NCBI GenBank assembly: GCA_036499825.1
Contig: DASYCZ010000027.1
Location: 1 to 64,000, forward strand
DNA: 64,000 nt
Direction: 5' to 3'
Source of the DNA: Paradevosia sp036499825
Lineage (GTDB): Bacteria > Pseudomonadota > Alphaproteobacteria > Rhizobiales > Devosiaceae
Within the stretch, counting starts at the first letter, position 1, and the number at the start of each line of letters is the position of its first letter. Shown one piece after another: positions 17,613 to 25,478 of this stretch. Both the position numbers and the translations under genes were made by a program. Below the pieces are notes generated by a model. The model made no database searches, was not told the DNA's origin, and was given only the letters and a program-made list of their open reading frames with translations.

Positions 17613-17714
17613 AGCGCTTCACGTTTTGATTGCACCAAAACGAACGCTCCAGGTTTCGTTTGATCGCATTTTCGAACCGGAAAAGTGGCATCCACTTTTC
17701 CTGAAAACGCTCTA
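17610..17714. repeat. Double-hairpin dispersed repeat, copy 1
   Basis: This 105 bp element begins TAGAGCGCTTCACG and ends GAAAACGCTCTA, so its ends are inverted repeats. Inside are CGTTTTG...CAAAACG and the perfect stem GGAAAAGTGG-CAT-CCACTTTTCC. Near-identical copies lie at 22035-22139 and 44266-44370. The layout (two hairpins within short terminal inverted repeats, about 105 bp, intergenic) resembles RIME elements of rhizobia. Its first three bases are the stop codon of the upstream permease gene. Confidence 0.93.
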
Positions 17715-17730
17715 ACTTTCAGGTAGACCC

Positions 17731-19188
17731 ATGACGACCAGCATTTCCAACAGCTCGGCCTTCGACGCGCTGCGGGGCATCATCGATGAGAAGCGCCCGG
17801 AATTCATCGCGCTCAGCAACCGTATCTGGGGCATGCCGGAGACCTGCTATTCCGAGGAGCGCTCAGTGGCGGAACACGCAGCGATGCTGCGCGAACAGGG
17901 TTTTGCGGTAACCGAGAACCTTGCGGGTATCCCGACGGCGGTGATGGGCGAGGCCGGCAATGGCGGGCCGGTGATCGCCATTCTGGGCGAATATGACGCG
18001 CTGGCCAATCTCAGCCAGGAAGCGGGCGTGTTCGAGCAGAAGCCGCTGGCCGCCGGCCATAACGGCCATGGCTGCGGACATAACCTGTTGGGCTCGGCCT
18101 CGCTGCTGGCGGCGGCGGCGATCAAGGACTGGCTTGCGGCAACCGGCACGCCCGGACGTGTGCGTTATTACGGCTGCCCCGCCGAAGAAGGCGGCGCCGC
18201 CAAGGCCTTCATGGTGAAAGCCGGCGCGTTCGACGATGTCGATATAGCCATCACCTGGCATCCGGCGGAATTCATGGAAGTGGTGCGCGAGAGCACGCTG
18301 GCCAATTGCCGGGTCGATTTCAGCTTTGCGGGCACATCGAGCCATGCGGGCATGGCGCCGCATCTGGGGCGTTCGGCGCTCGATGCGGCCGAACTGATGA
18401 GCGTGGGCGTCAACTATCTGCGCGAGCACGTGCCGACCGATTGCCGGTTGCATTACGCCTATCTCAACACCGGCGGCATCTCGCCCAATGTGGTGCAGGC
18501 CGCCGCCAAGGTGCGCTATGTGATGCGCGCTCCCGACCGGGCGCGCATGCTCGATCTGGTCGAGCGCGTCAAGAAGGTTGCGGCCGGCGCGGCGATGATG
18601 ACCGACACCACCGTCACCGCGACGATGATCAGCGCGGTGTCGAACTTCCTGCCCAACCGCCCGCTCGAGGACGCCATGCAGGACGTGATGGAACAGCTGG
18701 GAGCGCCGGATTTCGACGCGGCCGACCAGGCTTTCGCGGACAACATGCGCAAGACCTTCAGCGCCGCTGATATCGGGGCAGCCTGGCAGAGCATCGCCGA
18801 GCCGGTGCAGGATCTGGCGCTCTGCGATTTCGTGGTGCCCGCCAATGACCGGCGGCTGGCGACCGGCGGCTCGACCGATGTGGGCGATGTAAGCTGGGTG
18901 GTGCCGACCGTGCAGGCGCATAGCGCCACCTGCGCCATCGGCACGCAACTCCACACCTGGCAGATGGTGGCCCAGGGCCTTAGCCCCATGGCGCACAAAG
19001 GCATGGTCCGCGCCTCGGAGGTGATGGCGGCAACCGGCATGCGGGCGTTCGAGGATGCGGGCCTGCGTCGGCGCGCCAAGGCGTTCCTTGCCGAACAGGC
19101 CGGCCCCGAAGGCTACAAGAGCCCCCTGCCCGACGGCGCCGAGCCGCCCGTCGAAGAAATGGCGGCGCTGGCAGTGAAGCCGCTATAG
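17731..19188 (+). CDS. M20 family metallopeptidase/amidohydrolase
   Basis: This 485-residue protein belongs to the M20 family of dinuclear-zinc amidohydrolases, close to the AbgB/aminoacylase branch. Metal ligands and the catalytic acid are visible in 'NGHGCGHNLLGSASLLAAAA', 'YYGCPAEEGGAAKAFMVKAG' and 'DIAITWHPAEF'; a lid domain follows from about residue 200 ('AGTSSHAGMAPHLGRSALDA'). It should hydrolyse an amide bond, such as an N-acyl or aminobenzoyl amino acid, in the cytoplasm. It is the last gene of the binding-protein/permease operon, separated by a dispersed repeat. Its 3' end overlaps the convergent oxidoreductase gene by 76 bp. Confidence 0.9.
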   Translation: MTTSISNSSAFDALRGIIDEKRPEFIALSNRIWGMPETCYSEERSVAEHAAMLREQGFAVTENLAGIPTAVMGEAGNGGPVIAILGEYDALANLSQEAGVFEQKPLAAGHNGHGCGHNLLGSASLLAAAAIKDWLAATGTPGRVRYYGCPAEEGGAAKAFMVKAGAFDDVDIAITWHPAEFMEVVRESTLANCRVDFSFAGTSSHAGMAPHLGRSALDAAELMSVGVNYLREHVPTDCRLHYAYLNTGGISPNVVQAAAKVRYVMRAPDRARMLDLVERVKKVAAGAAMMTDTTVTATMISAVSNFLPNRPLEDAMQDVMEQLGAPDFDAADQAFADNMRKTFSAADIGAAWQSIAEPVQDLALCDFVVPANDRRLATGGSTDVGDVSWVVPTVQAHSATCAIGTQLHTWQMVAQGLSPMAHKGMVRASEVMAATGMRAFEDAGLRRRAKAFLAEQAGPEGYKSPLPDGAEPPVEEMAALAVKPL

Positions 19189-20210
19189 CGGCGCCGCACT
19201 GCCACGCGGCGACCTTCCTTCGCCGACAGCAGCATGGCATCGATCAGGTCGTGCGCCCTCAGCGCATCGTCGCCGGTAACGGTTGGCGAGGTGCCGCTGC
19301 GGACGGCCGTCACGAAATCGGTGATGAGGGCGCGGTGCAGGGCGTGGCCAAAACCCATGATCTGGACGCCGGCGCCGCTGCCTGCATCCGCCGCCCCGGC
19401 CGTGAGGCTGGTGCCGTCGTTGAACTGTGCATTGAGGTGCGAGCCGACAAGGATGGCGGTGCCCTTGGTGCCGACCAACTCGATCCGTTCGGGAATGCCC
19501 GGATAGGCGCAGGTGGTGGCGCTGACGGTACCCATGGCGCCGCCATCGAAACGCATGACGCAGGCGGCGATGTCTTCGGTCTCCATCTCGTGGATGGGGC
19601 TGGTCGCCGCATAGCCCGTGACCTCAACGGGCAGGCCCGCAAAGGCGATGAGCAGATCGAGTGTGTGGATGCCCTGGGTGATGAGGACGCCACCGCCGTC
19701 GCGCTGCAGCGTGCCGCGGCCGGGTTGATCGTAATAGCTCTGCGGCCGCCAGTTATCGATGCGGGTGGATGCCGCGATGAGGGTACCAAGGCGCCCCTCG
19801 GCCAGCAGCCTTGTGACAGCCAGGCTGGCGTCGCGGAAGCGGTTCTGCAGTACGACGCCCAGCTGGATATTGGCGTTGCGCGCTACGGCCACGACGGCTT
19901 CGGCGCGGGCCGTCGTGATGTCGAGAGGCTTTTCAAGCAGGACATGCTTGCGGCGCGCGGCTGCCCGCTGCACCAGTTCGAGATGGCTGGCCGGCGGGGT
20001 CAGGATCAGGATGGCATCGATGGTACTGTCGGCGAAAATGGCATCGGCGCTATCGACCGCGGGTAGCCCGTATGCCTGGGCGAAGGCCTCGCGGCGGGCC
20101 GGGCTGGGGCTGAAGCAGGCGACCACCTCCACCTCGTCCTTAAGGTCGAGCAGTGCCTTGGCATGCGGCTCGACCGCCATGCCGAGACCGATAATTCCGA
20201 CGCGGATCAA
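19113..20210 (-). CDS. Gfo/Idh/MocA family oxidoreductase
   Basis: This 365-residue NAD(P)-dependent oxidoreductase has the Rossmann motif 'VGIIGLGMAVEPHAKALLDL' at the N-terminus and the 'LLEKPLDITTARAEA' motif with the EKP lysine. The family acts on sugars, inositols or pseudosugars. I start it at TTG 20210, because GAGGGA lies 9 bp upstream and the protein then begins directly with the Rossmann strand; upstream ATGs fall inside the nagA-like gene. It follows that gene by 13 bp in one minus-strand unit. Its last 76 bp overlap the M20 gene tail to tail. Confidence 0.88.
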   Translation of the reverse strand: MIRVGIIGLGMAVEPHAKALLDLKDEVEVVACFSPSPARREAFAQAYGLPAVDSADAIFADSTIDAILILTPPASHLELVQRAAARRKHVLLEKPLDITTARAEAVVAVARNANIQLGVVLQNRFRDASLAVTRLLAEGRLGTLIAASTRIDNWRPQSYYDQPGRGTLQRDGGGVLITQGIHTLDLLIAFAGLPVEVTGYAATSPIHEMETEDIAACVMRFDGGAMGTVSATTCAYPGIPERIELVGTKGTAILVGSHLNAQFNDGTSLTAGAADAGSGAGVQIMGFGHALHRALITDFVTAVRSGTSPTVTGDDALRAHDLIDAMLLSAKEGRRVAVRRRYSGFTASAAISSTGGSAPSGRGLL

Positions 20211-20223
20211 ATCGGCAATTCCC

Positions 20224-21366
20224 TCAAACCAGTTGGCGTCCGGCGACATGCACGCTGCGGATGTCGAGGCGCCTTTCACCCTTGTGCCAATCGAAAGTGA
20301 TGATGTCGGCGCGGGCGCCGGGCTGCAATTGTCCGCGGCCTGCGGCGAAGCGGCCAGGGTTTATGGTGGCGAGCGACAGGGCCTCGGAAAGGCTCAGATC
20401 GGCTAGCTGCGTCGCAATGGCGACGTTTTCGCTGAGCGAACGCGTGGCGCCGGCAAGGTAGGGCGTGCCGGCGACGCGGAGCGTGCCATCGGCGCCCAGC
20501 TCCACCTTGCCGCCGATGGGCTGGTCGTAAATGCCGGGGGCCGAGCCGCCGAGAGCCGCGAGGTCGGAAACGAGGATGGCGCGGTCGAGGCTTTTGGCGC
20601 GCAACATCGCCTTGAAGGTCGCGGCAGGCAGATGCGCGCCATCGGCGATGAAGGTCGCCGTCAGCCTGTCGTCGGCCAGCTGGCTCCAGATGAAATTGGG
20701 ATGGCGGGGCAGCATGGCGGCCGCGCCATTGCCGAGATGGGTGGAGAGCCTCGCCCCCGCATCGGCGGCGGCGGTGACCTGCTCGGGCGTGGCACCGGTG
20801 TGGCCGATAGCGACGTGAACGCCGCGGCTGGCGAGATCGCGGATGAAGGCAGGCGCCTCCGGCCAGTGCGGCGACAGGGTTACGAAACCGACAAGATTGC
20901 CACCGGCCTGTTGCCAGCGATCGAATTCGGCACTGTCGGGCTTGCGCACCTCGGCCAGCGGGTGGGCGCCACGAGGGCCGTCTTCGGGGGCGATGAAGGG
21001 CCCCTCGACATGGACGAAAGGGATCATGGCGCCGGCGACGGCGTCCTGCTCGCGGGCAGCGGCGATGGCGGCGAGGCCAGCGGCTATGCGGGCTTCGGAA
21101 GCCGTGATGAGCGTCGGCAAGAAGGTGGTGACACCCTCATGGGCCAGGGACTGGGCCAGGGCCACCACATCGGCAGGCGTGACCGCGCCGCTGTTGAGAT
21201 CGATGCCCTTGAAGCCGTTGACCTGGAGATCGACGAGGCCGGCCGAAAGCCAGGGCCCCTCGCCTTGCCCGGTCTTCCGGATGGCGGCGATACGATCGCC
21301 ATCGACCGTGACGACGAGGCCGCTGCCGGTTGCGGGGTCGCGGCCATGGATCTCGATGGTGGTCAC
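20224..21366 (-). CDS. nagA: N-acetylglucosamine-6-phosphate deacetylase (NagA-like)
   Basis: A 380-residue amidohydrolase-superfamily protein with NagA hallmarks: 'GLVDLQVNGFKGIDLNS', 'HVEGPFIAPEDGPRGAH' with the metal-binding glutamate, 'VAIGHTGATPEQVTAAADAG', 'STHLGNGAAAMLPR' and the catalytic aspartate region 'ILVSDLAALGGSAPG'. NagA converts GlcNAc-6-phosphate to glucosamine-6-phosphate and acetate in the cytoplasm. GTG 21366 has GGAG 8 bp upstream. No nagB or amino-sugar kinase is nearby; its partner is a Gfo/Idh/MocA oxidoreductase, so a related N-acetylated sugar is possible. Confidence 0.88.
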   Translation of the reverse strand: MTTIEIHGRDPATGSGLVVTVDGDRIAAIRKTGQGEGPWLSAGLVDLQVNGFKGIDLNSGAVTPADVVALAQSLAHEGVTTFLPTLITASEARIAAGLAAIAAAREQDAVAGAMIPFVHVEGPFIAPEDGPRGAHPLAEVRKPDSAEFDRWQQAGGNLVGFVTLSPHWPEAPAFIRDLASRGVHVAIGHTGATPEQVTAAADAGARLSTHLGNGAAAMLPRHPNFIWSQLADDRLTATFIADGAHLPAATFKAMLRAKSLDRAILVSDLAALGGSAPGIYDQPIGGKVELGADGTLRVAGTPYLAGATRSLSENVAIATQLADLSLSEALSLATINPGRFAAGRGQLQPGARADIITFDWHKGERRLDIRSVHVAGRQLV

Positions 21367-21533
21367 GGCGAATTCTCCAGCCCGGAGCGATTAGGCGTGC
21401 GATCGGCACAGTCCGCAAGATGCTTCATCCGTGCAACCGGTTGCATTGTCAAGGCCGGCCCGCGCCGTTGCTGGCGGCATGGCGACAAGACGGCGCGGTG
21501 CAGGACGAGCGCGGGCGTGTTAGGGTTATCTTT

Positions 21534-22037
21534 ATGTTCCAGACCACAACGACGACTGCCTTCGACATCGCTGACAAGCCGGCGCTTTATCGGGAACTGC
21601 TGACGCGCCTCGGTGGGCTGTTGGCAGGGGAGCGCAATGGCATTGCCAATGCGGCAAACATGTCGGCGCTGCTGTTCGAGATGCTGCCCGATCTCAATTG
21701 GGCGGGGTTCTACCTCATGGATGCGGCGGGCCGCGAGCTGATCGTGGGGCCGTTCCAGGGCAAGCCCGCCTGTGTGCGGATTGCCGTCGGCCGCGGCGTC
21801 TGCGGGACGGCGGTCGCCGAACGCCGCGCCATCATCGTGCCCGATGTCGAGGCGTTTCCGGGACATATCGCCTGCGATGCCGCGTCGCGGTCGGAGCTGG
21901 TCGTACCGCTGTTTCGCGATGACGCCTTCATCGGCGTGCTGGACCTCGACAGCCCGCTGCTCGCGCGCTTCGATACGGATGATCGCGACGGGCTGGAAGC
22001 GGCCGTCCGCGCTCTGGTCGAAGGGTCGGACCTCTAG
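21534..22037 (+). CDS. msrC: Free methionine-(R)-sulfoxide reductase (GAF domain)
   Basis: This 167-residue single GAF-domain protein matches fRMsr (E. coli YebR/MsrC), which reduces free methionine-(R)-sulfoxide with electrons from thioredoxin. Three cysteines are present at residues 80, 90 and 114 ('GKPACVRI', 'GVCGTAVAER', 'GHIACDAASRSELVVPLF'); their spacing of 10 and 24 matches the three cysteines of the E. coli enzyme. ATG 21534 is chosen because the longer frame overlaps nagA and has no homologous sequence. Its TAG stop is the start of a dispersed repeat. No methionine gene lies next to it. Confidence 0.92.
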   Translation: MFQTTTTTAFDIADKPALYRELLTRLGGLLAGERNGIANAANMSALLFEMLPDLNWAGFYLMDAAGRELIVGPFQGKPACVRIAVGRGVCGTAVAERRAIIVPDVEAFPGHIACDAASRSELVVPLFRDDAFIGVLDLDSPLLARFDTDDRDGLEAAVRALVEGSDL

Positions 22038-22139
22038 GGCGCTTCACGTTTTGATGGCATCAAACGAACGCTCCAAGTCTTTGTCTTGGCGCGTTTTCGC
22101 ACAGGAAAAGTGGCATTCACTTTTCCTGGAAACGCTTTA
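22035..22139. repeat. Double-hairpin dispersed repeat, copy 2
   Basis: This copy fills the whole space between two convergent genes. Its left TAG is the msrC stop (22035-22037) and its right end TTA supplies the TAA stop of the minus-strand methyltransferase (22137-22139). The first hairpin (CGTTTTGAT...ATCAAACG) has lost one base and the second (GGAAAAGTGG-CAT-TCACTTTTCC) has a G-T pair in place of G-C, so pairing is kept. The position suggests a bidirectional terminator-like role. Confidence 0.93.
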
Positions 22140-22910
22140 GGGTCGGCCAACCACCAGGCGCAACGAGCCTTCGAAAGCCGGCTGCGTGCGCAAATGGCCG
22201 TGCTTGCGGTCCCAGACCCCGGTTTCGATGTCGTCACCGAGATGAAAGACATAGCCCCTGGCGATCTCCGCATCGACGAAGCTCCAGGCCGAGTTGGCCT
22301 TGCGGGCTCCGTCCTGGAGCAGCATTTCGGGCCGGCCGTAATAGGCTTCGTTGAAGCCATCGCGGCAGTTGAGCGGAATGGGCACCGGCAGGACATCGGC
22401 GCCACCGGCGAAAGCGCCGGCGATGGCGCGCATGGACGGATAGCGGCGGGCTTCGGTCGACAGCACCAGCGGCGCATAGTCGTTGAGCCAGAAGTGCTGC
22501 ACCAGTTCAGGATCGCAAGAGAGGATCAGCACAGCACCGCGCGTGACGCGGATCACCTCCGCCAGGCCCGCTGCGAGATCGGGCCACTGGTGGACGGTGA
22601 ACGTCGCCATGGCGGCATCGAAGTGCTTATCGGCGAACGGCAGTTTTTCGGCCACCGCGTCGATGGCGCGAACCAGATGGGCGGGCCGCTGCGCCCGCAT
22701 GGATTCGGAGGGCTCGACAGCGGTAACCTCACGGTCGCGGGGCTCGTAAGAGCCGGCACCGGCCCCGACATTGAGGACGGTGCGGGCGTCGCCCAGCGCC
22801 TGATGGATCAGGGCTTCGATGGCCGGTTCGGGCTGGCGGTAGCTGGTGTAGCCCGGCCCAATAGCGCCGTAGTTCGCATCGCCAGCGCTGCCGTCTTCAT
22901 GACGTGCCAT
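22137..22910 (-). CDS. Class I SAM-dependent methyltransferase
   Basis: A 257-residue methyltransferase with motif I 'VLNVGAGAGSYEPRDREVTA', the acidic post-I residue in 'VEPSESM', motif II region 'KHFDAAMATFTVHQWPDLAA' and motif III 'VTRGAVLILSCDPELV'. The pattern is that of the Methyltransf_11/UbiE-like group acting on small molecules; the substrate is unknown. I use ATG 22910; an in-frame TTG at 22919 is an alternative. Convergent with msrC, sharing the dispersed repeat as its 3' boundary, and 66 bp downstream of the divergently... same-strand dipZ-like gene's stop is not involved, as that gene ends upstream at 22977 on the same strand. Confidence 0.88.
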   Translation of the reverse strand: MARHEDGSAGDANYGAIGPGYTSYRQPEPAIEALIHQALGDARTVLNVGAGAGSYEPRDREVTAVEPSESMRAQRPAHLVRAIDAVAEKLPFADKHFDAAMATFTVHQWPDLAAGLAEVIRVTRGAVLILSCDPELVQHFWLNDYAPLVLSTEARRYPSMRAIAGAFAGGADVLPVPIPLNCRDGFNEAYYGRPEMLLQDGARKANSAWSFVDAEIARGYVFHLGDDIETGVWDRKHGHLRTQPAFEGSLRLVVGRP

Positions 22911-22976
22911 CGTTCTCAATATCCTGCTTCAATCCGCGCTAGTTATGAAGCTTATGCGAAGCATTTGTGACGCGGG

Positions 22977-24722
22977 CTAACCGAAAGTGAAAGCGTAGGC
23001 CTCAGCGCCCGGATCGAGGAAGGTGATCTCGAAGTCGCGATCCCCGATCATGCCCGGTTGACGCAGCAACTGGTAGAGCCGCTGCTCGGTGATGGTGCCG
23101 TTGCCATCGGCATCGATGTCGGCGCCGTGGGCATCGCCGGGTGGCTTGCCGTCGAGCGTCACGTGGAAGCGGACCGGCTTGTTGCCGGCACCTGGCCCCA
23201 TCACCAGATGCAGGTCGCGGGCATGGAAGCGGTAGCCGATACTGGCCCCGGGAGCGACTACGGCGGCACTCTGGCCGCCTACCGTCCAGTTGCCGGCCAG
23301 CGACCACTGGTTGAGGGTGGGCATCACCGCCGCCGTATAGACATGAGCGGCATCGTTGACCGACCCGCCGGGCGAGGCGAAGTTCGCGGCCCGGTCGTAA
23401 CCGACGTAAGTTTCGGGAGACTGCATGTCGTTTTGATCGGCCTCGGCCAGCGCACCGGTGCCATCGACATTGACGATATCGGTCGGCACGTTCTTTTGGC
23501 CGGCTTCGATGAGCAATTGCTGGATGATCTTCTCGGACTGATCGTATTCGCCCTCGCCATAGTGATGGTGGCGGATCTGCCCGTTGGCATCGATAAAGAA
23601 ATGCGCCGGCCAGTACTGGTTGTTGAAGGCGCGCCAGACGCCGTAATCGTTGTCGATGGCGACGGGATAGTCGACCATCAGGTCCTTGGTTGCCTGGGTG
23701 ACATTGCCGACATCCTTCTCGAAGGCGAATTCCGGCGTGTGCACGCCGATGACGACCAGGCCCTTGTCTTTGTATTTTTCCGCCCAGGCGCGGACATAAG
23801 GCAGCGTGCGCAGGCAGTTGATGCACGAATAGGTCCAGAAATCCACCAGCACCACCTTGCCCTTCAGGGCCTCTGGCGTGAGTGGGGGAGAGTTCAGCCA
23901 TTGAACCGCCCCCGTCAAGCTCGGGAACGGACCTTCGACCGGCAGGTCAATAGTGCCATTGGCGGCGAGACTGGTGAGGGTATCGGCCGGCGCCGTGGGC
24001 TGGACCTTGTCGATCAACGCCTGCTCGATATTGGCCGTGCTGGCCACTGAGACGCTGGTGAGAAAGCCGGTATCGAGGCCAAGCGCGATGGCGACGACGC
24101 CACAGAGGACGGCGACGCCCAGGCCGCGCCGGATCCATTCGCCGGCACCGAGCGACTTCTTCATCACGGCAAAGACACGCCCGCCGATGAGCAGGGCCAG
24201 GGCCAGCGAGGTCGCCGCGCCAAGCGCATAGGCGAGCAGCAGCAGCGAGGTCTGCGCGCTGGCGCCCTGCAGCGCCGCGCCGGTGAGCAGCAGGCCGAGG
24301 ATGGGGCCCGCGCAGGGGGCCCAGAGCAGGCCGGTGGCAATGCCCAGCAGGAAGGATGGCAGGACGCTGGAGCCGCCCCTGCCCCGGCTGGCCGCAGACA
24401 TCGACAGGCGCGAGCCGAGATTGACGAGAGGCCGGGTCAGCCGGTCGGCGAGTTGCGGAAACAGCAGCGTGATGCCGAACAGGCCGAGCAACACGATGGC
24501 GGCGATGCGCCCATACTGGTTGGCCGCGACGGCCCAGCCGCCGCCCACCGCTGCGAGCGTCGCCACGGCCGCAAAGGTCAGCGCCATGCCGAGCAGCAGC
24601 GGCAGCCCGCTCTTGATGAAGGGCTGGTCCGAGCGGGCGAAGACGAATGGCAGCACCGGCAGGATACAGGGGCTGAGGATGGTGAAGGCGCCGCCCAGAT
24701 ACGAAATGACGAATAACAACAA
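22977..24722 (-). CDS. DipZ-like CcdA-thioredoxin fusion protein
   Basis: This 581-residue protein joins three parts. Residues about 1-220 are a CcdA/DsbD-type membrane domain whose redox cysteines are in 'TILSPCILPVLPFV' and 'LLWAPCAGPILGLL'. Residues about 260-410 are a periplasmic TlpA/thioredoxin domain with a C-I-N-C active site ('WTYSCINCLRTLPYVRAW'). The rest is a beta-rich domain ending in 'EITFLDPGAEAYAFTFG', as in mycobacterial DipZ. It should pass reducing power across the membrane to periplasmic thiols. The start is TTG 24722, preceded by CAGGGA at 8 bp; a longer frame begins at TTG 24791. Its presence beside msrC may reflect shared thiol redox work. Confidence 0.9.
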   Translation of the reverse strand: MLLFVISYLGGAFTILSPCILPVLPFVFARSDQPFIKSGLPLLLGMALTFAAVATLAAVGGGWAVAANQYGRIAAIVLLGLFGITLLFPQLADRLTRPLVNLGSRLSMSAASRGRGGSSVLPSFLLGIATGLLWAPCAGPILGLLLTGAALQGASAQTSLLLLAYALGAATSLALALLIGGRVFAVMKKSLGAGEWIRRGLGVAVLCGVVAIALGLDTGFLTSVSVASTANIEQALIDKVQPTAPADTLTSLAANGTIDLPVEGPFPSLTGAVQWLNSPPLTPEALKGKVVLVDFWTYSCINCLRTLPYVRAWAEKYKDKGLVVIGVHTPEFAFEKDVGNVTQATKDLMVDYPVAIDNDYGVWRAFNNQYWPAHFFIDANGQIRHHHYGEGEYDQSEKIIQQLLIEAGQKNVPTDIVNVDGTGALAEADQNDMQSPETYVGYDRAANFASPGGSVNDAAHVYTAAVMPTLNQWSLAGNWTVGGQSAAVVAPGASIGYRFHARDLHLVMGPGAGNKPVRFHVTLDGKPPGDAHGADIDADGNGTITEQRLYQLLRQPGMIGDRDFEITFLDPGAEAYAFTFG

Positions 24723-24887
24723 GCTCTTGTTCCCTGGCAACGGCGCAATGGCGAGGCTCGCCCGGCCGCGGCCTCGGCCTAGATACGCCAATCGAGCCGA
24801 TATAATTCAACAAACATGACGACTTTCACCGTGTGTTGATTCCGGCCTATGTCTGGCCTCACGCCGAAGTCAGCGGGATAGAACATC

Positions 24888-25310
24888 GTGGACATTTCAC
24901 CAGTCCGGCCAACGATCCGCATCGCAGCCGCGCTCGCCGTTGGCGCAGGCGGCCGGCTGCTGCTGGTGCGCAAGCGCGGCACGACCTTCTTCATGCAACC
25001 CGGCGGCAAGATCGAGCCGGACGAGACGCCCGTCGAGGCATTGCGCCGCGAGCTCTTTGAGGAACTCGGACTGATCGTCTCGCCCTCTTCGCCGATGCCG
25101 CTCGGCCGGTTCGTGGCCCCGGCGGCGAACGAGCCGGGACAGTTGGTGGAGGCGGAGCTGTTCAAGCTCCCGGTAATCCAGACGCCGAGGCCGGCGGCGG
25201 AGATCGAGCAGGCAGTGTGGGTGACGGTCGAGGAGGCCGAAGCCTTGAACCTGGCGCCCCTCACCCGCGACGATGTGCTGCCGCTGTTCCGCCGGATGCT
25301 GAACCGCTAG
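24888..25310 (+). CDS. NUDIX hydrolase
   Basis: A 140-residue NUDIX protein. The Nudix box is complete: 'GGKIEPDETPVEALRREL' followed by 'FEELGL' (pattern G-x5-E-x7-R-E-x-x-E-E-x-G). These enzymes cleave nucleoside diphosphates linked to another group, with Mg2+ bound by the box glutamates. The start is GTG 24888; no ATG fits. It is divergent from the dipZ-like gene and 164 bp upstream of the GMC oxidoreductase on the same strand. The substrate cannot be deduced. Confidence 0.9.
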   Translation: MDISPVRPTIRIAAALAVGAGGRLLLVRKRGTTFFMQPGGKIEPDETPVEALRRELFEELGLIVSPSSPMPLGRFVAPAANEPGQLVEAELFKLPVIQTPRPAAEIEQAVWVTVEEAEALNLAPLTRDDVLPLFRRMLNR

Positions 25311-25322
25311 GGAACCGGCCGC

Positions 25323-25478
25323 TTGCAACCCTGCTTTGACGACCAGGCGCGGTTGGTGCAATCCTATGCGGAAGGCGATCCCGATCTCGCCGCTGACTTC
25401 GTCCACAACGATCACATGAATGTACCGAACACTCCGGAAAGGGTTCTGCGCGACATGCCCAATGCGACAGCGGCATGA
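25323..25478 (+). CDS. Possible small ORF coupled to the GMC gene
   Basis: A 51-codon frame runs from TTG 25323 to a TGA that overlaps the ATG of the GMC gene as ATGA. It would encode an acidic peptide containing 'FDDQARLVQSYAEGDPDLAA' and 'NVPNTPERVLRDMPNATA'. I recognise no family and there is no strong ribosome binding site, so it may be a real coupled small protein, a remnant of a degraded gene, or chance. Confidence 0.3.
   Translation: MQPCFDDQARLVQSYAEGDPDLAADFVHNDHMNVPNTPERVLRDMPNATAA

Noticed and set aside
17120..17629. Possible frameshifted second copy of the permease in another frame
   Set aside because: It is only a +1-frame shadow of the intact DppC-type permease at 16737-17612.
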